Shown here piece after piece: positions 46,651 through 54,870 of a stretch of 64,000 nucleotides of DNA. The notes below the pieces were generated by a model, which searched no databases, had not been told where the DNA came from, and was given only the letters and a program-made list of their open reading frames with translations. Source of the DNA: Sipunculus nudus (lineage: Eukaryota; Annelida; Sipuncula; Golfingiida; Sipunculidae); assembly GCA_026874595.1 (NCBI GenBank), contig CM049320.1:8435464-8499463 (forward strand), read 5' to 3'. The stretch's first letter is position 1; each line of letters begins with the position of its first letter. A program made the position numbers and the translations under genes.

Positions 46651-46948
46651 CTTAAAGGTGAAATATTAGTGAAGGCAACACTGAAAACAGTTTTGAATTA
46701 TTTATTTACTAGATTTTAAATGAGGCCTTGAATAAGGTTTTCCCACTTACATGTCAACCAGAGAAATTAAGATATCAAAGTCCCTTTATTTATTTTTAAT
46801 ATTTTTAACAGATGCTTAAACAGAGAGTAAACACAGACCAAACAAATAATTAACAGCTTTGAGACAATTTCCTAAATTTCTTAACATGTTTGAGAAGAAA
46901 AAAAACATACCATGCTGGCCAAAGTGCCAAAATTTCGCCAGTCTTTTT

Positions 46949-46975
46949 GAGAGAGAGAGAGAGAGAGAGAGAGAG
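46949..46975. repeat. (GA)n microsatellite
   Basis: About 13 GA units, immediately before exon-like segment 1. Confidence 0.95.
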
Positions 46976-47003
46976 CACAGCCAAATACTGTTTATGTTTT
47001 CAG

Positions 47004-47096
47004 AAAATGGTCAAGCATTTCTATCAGTGTGGCAAATTCAAAGAAGATTTGGATACCATCATGGCAACTTTCCTATTTCTTAAGAATAGGAATTAT
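47004..47096 (+). pseudogene. Exon-like segment 1 of a gene inside the TIR element
   Basis: The segment is bounded by TATGTTTTCAG on the left and the strong donor TAT|GTAAGT on the right. It is exactly 31 codons, beginning Lys-Met. The product is natural-looking (MVKHFYQCGKFKEDL, DTIMATFLFL) with one Cys, and an ATG is its second codon. It ends in phase 0, which agrees with a possible acceptor at 47918 of the next segment. The family is not recognised. Homology, not done here, is needed to decide whether this is an exon or chance. Confidence 0.3.
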
Positions 47097-47917
47097 GTAA
47101 GTTTAAACATCACATAATAATATACTGCCTTTTTAGCTCAGCTGACTGTAAGTAATTTGAGCTACAGGGAAGACACCACCTCTGTCACTGTCGTTCACTG
47201 ATACCAGTACTAAAGTTGGTATTGAACTTTTGTTGGAAAACATAGCTGGAAATTTTCCAGAGTCACCCCCCCCCCCCCCCAACTCTGTTGTACAGGGTTG
47301 CAATTTCCATTCATAATGTGGGTTGGATGGGGTTTTTGACACCCCCTCACTCACATATAGGCCTTTGTAATGGGGTATACCACATCTCATTCATCAGTAT
47401 GCATCAGACTGAGCGCATTTATACTTGTACTAAGATTCAAAATTGGTAGAACTTGCTTTATACATGTACTTGTCACACCTTAAAAAATAATAACTTTTCA
47501 AATAATAGTCAAGTTTATCATCAGGGAACCCGGAAAGATTACCCAGGTTTGCATTATGCCTGTAGCCCTTGTTATATTATAATAGCTAGTATATGTAAAT
47601 GCAATTACAAATGTTACATCATTTTGTAATATAAAGGCTGTACTGCATATATATTGCTTCCTATTTATAAATCCTCGTACACATGTGATGCTGTTTTTGC
47701 ACCTTTCTGTTTATACACTGAGTAAAAACATTTGTTGACCCAATATTTACCATTTTTGTATGCAATATAGCACTTTTGTTTATTAATTTATATACCTGCA
47801 CTTACTTTGTAAATATTATTAATATGCCTGGTGCTGATATTTTCTTTCGTTGGTTACATGTTTATCAGTTCTGTTTTTATATACTCCTAGAATTTGTTCA
47901 ACTTGTGCAGGTGTTCA

Positions 47918-48093
47918 GAGAGCCATACATGGATCAATGATTAGAGGAAAGATGACGTAAATGTTCCACGCCTTACCAAACTTAGAGCTGTGAACAAAGT
48001 ACAAATGCAAGATGTGCAAGGTGCACAACTACACTGGCAAGCAGTTGCAGGGTAAATTCCTAGCAGAGAACATTGCAGAGAAGGTACACCAAG
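47918..48093 (+). pseudogene. Exon-like segment 2, with two in-frame stops
   Basis: A possible acceptor (GTGTTCAG|AGAGCC) continues phase 0 from segment 1 and reads RAIHGSMIRGKMT to a TAA, then ten codons to a TGA at 47991. It then stays open as TKYKCKMCKVHNYTGKQLQG and onward to a textbook donor CCAAG|GTAAGT at 48094. CKMC is a CxxC pair typical of zinc ribbons. The two stops mean either decay or that translation starts at the ATG at 48012. It leaves in phase 1, which agrees with segment 3. Confidence 0.35.
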
Positions 48094-48951
48094 GTAAGTT
48101 TGAATTTTATCATATTTTCTTTTGTAAAGTCCATGGCAATTTGAATAAGCTGATGAGTTTAATAATCTGTGAAACAAGTATCTTACATATTGAACATTAG
48201 CAGTGATGCTGACCTAAATTCGCCTGCCTGTTTCTCAATCTCTCCATTCATTTTTATTCTAATATACTTTTTGGCTTGCTGCTTGATGGAGCTGAGCCAC
48301 GCTAACCTGACCATCTCTAACCTTACAGTGTCATTTTTCAAACCTGCTGATTATTGGCTATTTTTTTAAATTTTTTGCAGTTTGGAACATGTTTACTCCC
48401 TATAAAACATTGCAGATATTCTGGTTATCAAATATTCATAATATAATTATTTACAGTTACAATAAATAAATCCAGGCCCATAGCCTTACTGTTAATTACT
48501 TCATATTTACACATACTTTCATTTGTACCTTTAAAAATACATTGTCAGGTCTATTGTCTGTAGAAATCATTCTGGAAAAGGACATTTCATAATTAAATCA
48601 TCAAATCATGTATTTTTTTCCATAACCTTTCATATACGATCAGGTATGCACATTCAAAATAAGTCTCTTTATTCCAATGAAATATTCTAACTCTCTTATA
48701 GATTTTAGAAAGAGTGGCACTTAACAGGAAACAGTATTAATGTTATCCTTATGCAGTGAATAAGTATTAACAAGTATAGTCTTGACCTTTCAGTGTGATG
48801 TACATGCTAGGCTTAATTTACTCTGTCAATATTTATTTATCTATACAACAGATTTTATGTTAATAATATGGCACATAAAATGAAAAAAAAATGATTATTA
48901 ATCGATCAACTTTCAGTCATTGAGTATGATATTAAAACTGATTCGTATCAC

Positions 48952-48953
<2 letters not shown>

Positions 48954-49003
<50 letters not shown>
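48954..49003. repeat. (TA)n microsatellite
   Basis: About 25 TA units in the presumed intron before exon-like segment 3. Confidence 0.95.
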
Positions 49004-49006
<3 letters not shown>

Positions 49007-49034
49007 TGCATTGTCTGTGTATTTGTATTTGCAG

Positions 49035-49115
49035 AAGCAAAGCTCCTTTATACAGGATACTGCCTTCATTGTTTGGAGAATGCAAGGATAATATGGGATT
49101 GCAGATGGAGGAGAG
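49035..49115 (+). pseudogene. Exon-like segment 3 with a second CxxC pair
   Basis: Acceptor TTTGTATTTGCAG|AAG and donor AGGAGAG|GTAATT. Entered in the phase left by segment 2, it is open over all 81 bases and reads AKLLYTGYCLHCLENARIIW, then DCRWRR. CLHC would pair with CKMC of the previous segment as a four-Cys zinc site. It exits in phase 1 into segment 4. The agreement of two successive intron phases with an open frame is the main evidence that this was a real gene. Confidence 0.4.
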
Positions 49116-49561
49116 GTAATTCTTTCAAAACTATTATATTTGTGTTAATATATTCAGCAAGTATTAAAGATAGTTTTAACTTTTTTTTAAGTAAATACAT
49201 ATATAAAGAAAAATGTTGAAATTGTTAATTTTTTGTGGAGATAGAACAAAATCTTGGCCAGTTATTGTCTGTAATGTAAATGTAAAGATATATTTGATAT
49301 AATAATGTATAATTATTTTCACTTCTAAAGGTTCCAATTGACCATAAGAAAACTATTTTTGTAGTTATTGTTTAAATTTTGTGAAGAAAGAACAAAAGTT
49401 TATTTTCTGTAATGTAAATTGATAGAGCGTCAGACTTTGAAAAAAAATCTAAAAAAATATAAAAATTAAAGGGATAATTGCACTGAACTATATTCTTGAA
49501 TATTTCTCTCATGTTTCTTACATTTACAATCTCTCTTTTCTGTTTATTATTTTGTATGCAG

Positions 49562-49608
49562 GGAATGAGATCTCCAACACCTGTGAATGTTCAAGATTGG
49601 GACTGTAA
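49562..49608 (+). pseudogene. Exon-like segment 4 with stop codon
   Basis: A very strong polypyrimidine tract and acceptor (CTCTCTTTTCTGTTTATT, then ATTTTGTATGCAG) precede it. In the phase set by segment 3 it reads GNEISNTCECSRLGL and stops at TAA 49606-49608. Counted from the ATG at 48012 the spliced frame would be 69 residues with Cys at 2, 35, 38, 47, 61 and 63. Another frame of the same segment stays open longer (to about 49762: PVNVQDWDCNITVTYGGWPE), so the original frame may have been shifted here. Confidence 0.3.
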
Positions 49609-49981
49609 CATCACTGTAACATATGGTGGATGGCCAGAAACTGTCAACCCATGCAAGTTATTTCTACTTCCACTGGAGGCTTGCTATGCGTCATTTTGGA
49701 TATTTACCCTGGAGTATCCCAAGGGACTAAAAAGACCTTCAGGTTTCTTGATTTTGGGGTAATTGAATGCACCTCTAACTGCCCTCCCACTGTCAATAGA
49801 GCTGGTTGGTCAGATTTAATGTTTTAATGCTGCATTTTCCTCTATAATATATCAACAATATAGGAAATATCAGTTAACGACTATTTCACTTTTAATATTC
49901 TTGTGTTTAAGTACCTTAATTAAATCAGGTAATTATCTTATTATTTTTATGGAAAAAACGTTTACATTTGCACCCTTGTTA

Positions 49982-50131
49982 CAGTGTAGGCATTCTCTTC
50001 AACTCCCTCCAGTTCGAATTTAATTGATGCAAAAATCATTTATTTACCAAGGCCCTTTATTTTGGAATTCATTATCAGAAGCTTCACACAAAGTAGATGC
50101 CTTTACTGTAGAAAGATTTGGTGACATATAA
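49982..50131 (+). pseudogene. LINE reverse transcriptase C-terminal fragment
   Basis: The frame reads RHSLQLPPVRI, one stop (TAA 50021-50023), then QKSFIYQGPLFWNSLSEASH and on to TAA at 50131. The pattern H-x-L-x-LP-x-VR, about ten residues, then Y-x-GP-x-x-WNSL is characteristic of the C-terminal tail of Jockey/CR1-type non-LTR retrotransposon RT proteins. Only about 50 codons remain, with one nonsense codon. It is either an old LINE insertion within the TIR element or part of its 3' UTR. Confidence 0.6.
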
Positions 50132-50520
50132 GTTAAATCCATTTCAATTGTTTGACTTGTGTTCTGACCATCTTTTACTTTAAAGATACCATTAATTTAC
50201 AACACTATAAATTTATTGAAGCACTTTTATCTATTTTTCAAAGATACATTATAAATAGATTTGGGTCCCATTTTTTAAAAGATCAGCAACCTTAATGAGA
50301 TAACACACAGCATTCATAATAGTAATCATAATAATATTGCACTAATTGCCAAATTTTATATGTTTAGTTGGAGACGATTTAACTGCCATGCAGTGTGGTC
50401 AAAATGTTTAAATATGTTTGCTTCCTAATGATGCCTTTTGGAAGATCAGTATAATCTGAATAACTATATACATTAAGTACACGTGTTATACATGTTGATG
50501 ATCTGTTGAATATTTCATAC

Positions 50521-50550
50521 AATAAAGAAGTGGTGTGATATTATGTGTGA
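50521..50550 (+). terminator. Poly(A) signal with GT-rich downstream element
   Basis: AATAAA at 50521-50526 is followed within 12-28 bases by GTGGTGTGATATTATGTGTG, the usual arrangement of an animal cleavage and polyadenylation site. It lies downstream of the exon-like segments and within the TIR element. Confidence 0.5.
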
Positions 50551-50879
50551 GCTTGCATTTTTAATGCCATTTCCCAAATTAGCCAAGATGCATTTCCCTC
50601 TGTGGATATCCTGATTTGATTTTCGGGACACTTGACTGTCAAACAGAAAGTTACAACTCTATCATCATAAGGAGGTCTGACTTCGTTCGTAATATTTTTA
50701 CTGGTAAACTCTAAAAAACATGTTATGAGAAACTTGAAGTACACAGATATAAATAAAGGGTTCGTCCGGAATGACAAGACAGAAACGTTTTGAGAAAGAT
50801 TATGGAAACCTGTAACAGTTTATAGCTCCAAGTGCAAAGCACTGTTATTTATTATAAAGTAACAATGTTTTGTTATTCT

Positions 50880-51180
50880 ACATATCAAAGCACCGTGAAA
50901 TAACGGTGCAATGCCCTGATTCCAGTTGAAAACACAGTTTATTCACGTCTCTTAGCAATGTAAAATAACGGCATATTGTCCCGTAAAATAACAGATGCCC
51001 GTTATTTCCCGTGGCTAAGCACCGTTTATTTACTTACAAAAGCGCTGTAAAATTACGGTGCAATGCGACGTTATTTAACGCACTGCGTTATTTCTTTGCA
51101 CGTAAAATAACGGTGCATTGCACTGTCAACTTTGCTGCCAGTGCAAAGCACCGTTATTTTACGTGCAACTTTTAACAGTG
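50880..51180. repeat. Subterminal CGTAAAATAACGG repeat array
   Basis: Variants of CGTAAAATAACGGTGCAWTGC or its complement occur at about 50890, 50960, 50980, 51000, 51030, 51050, 51075, 51105 and 51160, in both orientations. Clustered subterminal repeats next to TIRs are commonly transposase binding sites (general knowledge of hAT and other families). The left end has about three such words. Confidence 0.8.
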
Positions 51181-51732
51181 TATAACATTTAACTTGCCAT
51201 GACCTTTCGCCCAGGGTATTCAAATAACTGTGAATAAACTGATATGCTAACCATATTGTTAATAGATTGCCCTTGTAACATGGGTACTGCGGTAGGGGAC
51301 GTCATTTTTGGGCTCTGGATAACAGTACACTTAGAATTCCTCGGGGTTGGTCCGGTTTTGTTCGTGTGGATTTAAACTGAAGTAGGCTAACCAAGATAGA
51401 GAGGAGTCAAATGAAACGGTCTATACCCCCAGTGAAAAGACCTCTTTAGTCGATTTAAGATTACCCCCAGGTTAGCCTTAAGTTTATTTTAGGTTACTCC
51501 CGAACTATTCACATTACCCCTCCCCATTCCCTTCTCTAGTTTTTGAGGAAAAGTTTTTATGCATTTAGCACATGTAACGCTAATTCACCAAAGCAAAAAT
51601 AAGGATAAATAGAGAAAAAAAAAAGAAAAATACAATTTAAAAATTTTAAATAATTAAAAATCTGGGAAGCCATTTGTGAAAAATAAGCAATTTAATGTCA
51701 CATATATTTCTATTGTCTCATTCACTTCTTCA
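51181..51732. other. Spacer between two mobile elements
   Basis: AT-rich. Near 51455-51480 the words GATTTAAGATTACCCCCAGG resemble the TTTCAGATTACCCCC motif of the fold-back element at 54.3 kb. No gene was seen. Confidence 0.35.
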
Positions 51733-51779
51733 AAGCGCATGACGCATTTCATTAAAAGAGATATATACAAATTTCAAGT

Positions 51780-52588
51780 TTATTTCGGAATCGAAATTTG
51801 TATGTCTCTTTTATGCCTAACAGTATGGGGCAGCTGTCCCAGCACATTCCGTGCCGCAATCCAACGAATGCAGTGTCGTGCGGCTAGGATAATAACAAAA
51901 AATTACGACCCAACACAAAGAAGTTTAGATTTAGTGAAAGAAATAGGCTTAATGACAATTGAACAGCGATATTTGTACCTCCTATCTATTTTAACCTATA
52001 AATGCATAAATGATTTAGCCCCTTCATATTTATGTAAGAATTTTCATATGGTGAAGGGCATTCATAATTATTCGACGCGGTTAACCGAAAACAAAAACTG
52101 TATCCTTCCGAAACCGCGTATTGAAGCCTTCAAGGCTACCTCTTTTTATGCAGGCAGTACTCTATGGAACTCCCTTCCTCGACACATTAAGTTTGCTTCT
52201 AATTTGCAGCATTTTAAAAAATTATCACGTTCGTACTTCTCCGATTTTACAATGATGTCATAATCTTATCACAGCACGAAATTGTTTTAGATGTAATCGT
52301 TGCTCTTACCGCTGTTAGTACCGTCCCTTTTATTAATTTTATGATATTATCATTCCTTTGTAATGATTTTACAGTCTCATTATGTCTTTTATATTTCGCA
52401 TTGTACATGTACTTTTATGTATTTTTATTATCATGTTCCATTGTTTATAATATCTTGTATATCTTGGAAGAGGGCCCTGCTTATAACAGAATTCTTATTC
52501 TGGTACAGGCCACCCTTCACAATATTATAATAAATAAATAATAATAAATAAATAAATATGAAATGCGTCATGCGCTTATTTCGGAATC
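51780..52588. repeat. Probable target-site duplication and inverted repeat around the LINE
   Basis: TTATTTCGGAATC is present at 51780-51792 and again at 52576-52588, which suits a target-site duplication. In addition AAGCGCATGACGCATTTCAT at 51733-51752 is exactly the reverse complement of 52558-52577, the sequence between the LINE tail and the right direct repeat. ACAAATTTC (51768) and GAAATTTGT (51793) make a further small inverted pair. Confidence 0.7.
51805..52556 (+). mobile_element. 5'-truncated LINE, RT C-terminal domain and 3' tail
   Basis: The frame from about 51805 to TAA 52261-52263 encodes about 150 residues typical of the region after the RT palm in Jockey/CR1-type non-LTR retrotransposons. 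It begins TVWGSCP, then IQRMQCRAARIIT, then IEQRYLYLLSILTYKCIND and SYLCKNF. It continues with YSTRLTENKNCILPKPRIEA and SFYAGSTLWNSLPRHIKFAS, and ends HFKKLSRSYFSDF. The frame has no internal stop, so the insertion is fairly young. The endonuclease and catalytic RT motifs (including YADD) are missing, meaning severe 5' truncation. A short 3' UTR follows and ends in an ATAATAAATAAATAAAT tail, normal for LINEs with microsatellite tails. The in-frame extension upstream to 51676 is not LINE-like. Confidence 0.85.
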
Positions 52589-52691
52589 TAGAAAAATGAA
52601 ATAGTTATAAGTATATTGACATAAACAAATAACTGTCTTAGTGTACACTTTCATCTGTAGGTAACATATGGTTGTTTAAGAATGTTTAATA

Positions 52692-52694
<3 letters not shown>

Positions 52695-52736
<42 letters not shown>
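52695..52736. repeat. (TA)n microsatellite
   Basis: About 20 TA units. A C-rich run follows at about 52788-52806. Confidence 0.95.
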
Positions 52737-52739
<3 letters not shown>

Positions 52740-52879
52740 TGTGTCTTTGTGTGCACTCCTTGGTCAGCAGATTTGCTGCTGCATCACCCCCCCCCCCCCC
52801 CCCCCCGCCCTGACTAGGGCTCATCCACTGTAAACGATCTTTATAAATGTGCGGAAAACAAGGATGACTTCTATATTTC

Positions 52880-53400
52880 GTTTAAACTCTCAGTTAAAAA
52901 AAAATTAACGTCACCGTGGCGGCCTTGACCTTCCATTAATGACCTCAATTTTATAGCGTAATTAGCTCCAAGAATTCACTCGGAGCCTTGACACGGTGGC
53001 CAATAAATGGATAAACTGCATGAACGTGTCGAAATGGCCGCTGGAAAATAAAACAATGTGTTGTCAAAGAATGAATGAAAGGCTGATTTAACAGTATAAC
53101 GTGTGAAGTGCCTGGCAAATTAAGTCAAGCTAAATGGACCCAGTAGAAATGTGACGCTCTTGGGTGTCGAATGAAGATTAAAGTTGCCTCTAGAAAAAGG
53201 AGGACACACCCTTTTGTCGGATTTTTAACAGCTGTTGTGAATAATTGCATGCCCCTGATAGATATGTTGACTCAAACACCTCGCTACCTCGGTACAGTTT
53301 TTACATTTAAACGGATATGCAGTTGACAGAAACGTGTTTAACGGGAGCCACGAAACTGCAATTTTAACTATCATCACTTGCTGACCCCAATCCCCTAATC
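52880..53400. promoter_or_regulatory. Candidate conserved non-coding element
   Basis: A complex, GC-balanced, repeat-free stretch without a coding frame. It is dense in site-like words: TGACCTTCCATTAATGACCTC (two nuclear-receptor half-sites around ATTA), GGCCAATAAATGG, GCGTAATTAGCTCC, the SOX-like AACAATG, and CATGAACGTGTCGAAATGGC. It looks like developmental enhancers in other animals, but the judgement rests on appearance alone. Confidence 0.25.
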
Positions 53401-53437
53401 CATTAATTTATTTATGGTTACACTTGAAATTCTTGAA

Positions 53438-53439
<2 letters not shown>

Positions 53440-53487
<48 letters not shown>

Positions 53488-53509
53488 ATAAAATCTCTTC
53501 GTTTTCATG

Positions 53510-53546
<37 letters not shown>

Positions 53547-53935
53547 ATATAGGCTCTCTATTTATTTTCAAAAGCTCTCCCTCGATCTCTCGTTATCAGG
53601 AGCGGATCCGGGGGAGGGGGGGGGGTCGGACCCCCCTTTTTCTGTCGCCGCAGCCTTTTTAAAAGGGTTTCAGACCAAATTTTACGGCCTGGACCCCCCC
53701 CCCCCTTTATTTTAGGGATTTTATGAGTCCTACTGGGTTGAACCCTCCCCCCCCCCCCCCTTCTTCTGGTTCCGGCCCTGGTTATAAAGAACTCTCTATT
53801 TGCTTTGAAATGCTCTCTCTCTCTCTCTCTCTCAAGAGCCCCTATTCCCTTTCAAGCGCGCTCTCTCTGTCTCTGTCTCTCTCGGTCTATCTCTCTCTCC
53901 CTCTTTTCCTCTCTCTCTCTTTGTGTGTGGGAGTA
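53440..53935. repeat. CT-rich compound microsatellite region
   Basis: (CT)n tracts lie at 53440-53484, 53512-53543 and about 53812-53835, with CTCTCTGTCTCTG variants to 53935. They are interrupted by the small element at 53598-53785. Open frames across it give Ser-Leu runs and are spurious. Confidence 0.9.
53598..53785. repeat. Small G/C-run repeat embedded in the CT region
   Basis: The block starts GGAGCGGATCCGGGGGAGGG, goes through GGTCGGACCCCCC and GGCCTGGACCCCCCC and ends TTCTGGTTCCGGCCCTGG. The ends are weakly inverted (GGATCCGG / CCGGCCCTGG). It resembles a dispersed repeat recalled from bivalves. Confidence 0.45.
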
Positions 53936-54304
53936 CTTTTGGAAACTGCATGTACATAAAGCAGCTGAGGTTTGAAGGTATCCTGTGTTTTTAGTGCAAA
54001 TCCATTTTTCACAAACATTAAGTTCCTTTATCTCCGAAACAATTCTACTGGCTTACAGACTGCATGTTGTATGTCGGTTAAGCGCCTCCCTGTCAGATTG
54101 TACACAAAGATTCCCTGAGACCAGCCGGCACTGGTTTTAAGACGACGTCACACCCACGAGTTCCTGTCATAGAGACTGGTCGTACGTAACACAATGGCTG
54201 TCATCGCTCATTGCTGGTGACATACCTCCATGATAGAAGACAAGGGCTTTCTGAAAGGATCGTTCTCCGGGCTCATAGGTCATTTCAAAAGCCTGGATGA
54301 ACAA

Positions 54305-54870
54305 AGATACCGTGTAGGCAGGTGTACCACTTCATATTATCCCCCATTTCAGATTACCCCCTGTCTTGTTCAGATTACCATCTTGCTGATTTATCTAAAT
54401 TATAAATTATTATGCTTTTAGCTTATGATATATAATTTCAATATACCAGGTGAAATATACGAGATTCGTAAATGGAATAAATCTAGGAGAAATAAAATTT
54501 TCTTGTTAATTCTATTGTTAGTTATATTTATATTGACTCATACACAGTCTATGGCACATTACTTAAGATAACATGACATGCAGACATAAGATAACAATAC
54601 ATGCTGACATAAGATAACATTACATACAGACATAAGATATACAAAAGTTCAAACTAATTTGGGAAATCAAGAAGAAAGAAATTATTAGAATTTTAATTAG
54701 ATAAAACATAATGAAATAACTTTAAATTGTTGAAGGGGTAATATGAATTCGTAGGGGGTAATCTGAAATTGATTTCATGCTACCTACGGGGGTAATCTAG
54801 AATCGATTTACCCCCCGGAAATCTGAAGATCTGAAGGGTACTGTATAATCGCTACACCGTGATTTCAAAC
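54305..54870. mobile_element. MITE-like fold-back element with TTTCAGATTACCCCC motifs
   Basis: The left end GATACCGTGTAGGCAGGTG with CATTTCAGATTACCCCC is answered at the right end in reverse complement by CACGGTGTAGCGATTAT with TTTCAGATTACCCCC (from GGGGGTAATCTGAAA near 54755). There are several copies of the GATTACCCCC motif on each side. The interior contains a tandem repeat of about 22 bp (GACATAAGATAACATTACAT) at 54560-54640. No coding frame. Confidence 0.6.

Larger units (their letters stand above)
45579..51180. mobile_element. 5.6-kb DNA transposon with CACTGTTAAAA TIRs and TA target duplication
   Basis: The left end CACTGTTAAAAATTGC followed by CGTAAAATAACGGCGC and the right end (reverse complement) CACTGTTAAAAGTTGC followed by ACGTAAAATAACGGTGC define TIRs of about 33 bp. 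TA lies directly outside both ends, consistent with a 2-bp target duplication. Inside the right end is an array of CGTAAAATAACGG words; the left end has fewer. The interior shows a GC-richer start, exon-like segments with GT-AG borders, a LINE 3' fragment and a poly(A) signal, all read left to right. No DDE transposase frame is recognisable. Several eukaryotic superfamilies give 2-bp target duplications (Tc1/mariner, ISL2EU among others). The CACTGT...CGTAAAA ends remind me of ISL2EU-type or similar elements, but I cannot assign the class. Confidence 0.75.

Noticed and set aside
53723..53959. Ser-Leu-rich 78-codon frame
   Set aside because: A product of CT microsatellites and C runs.
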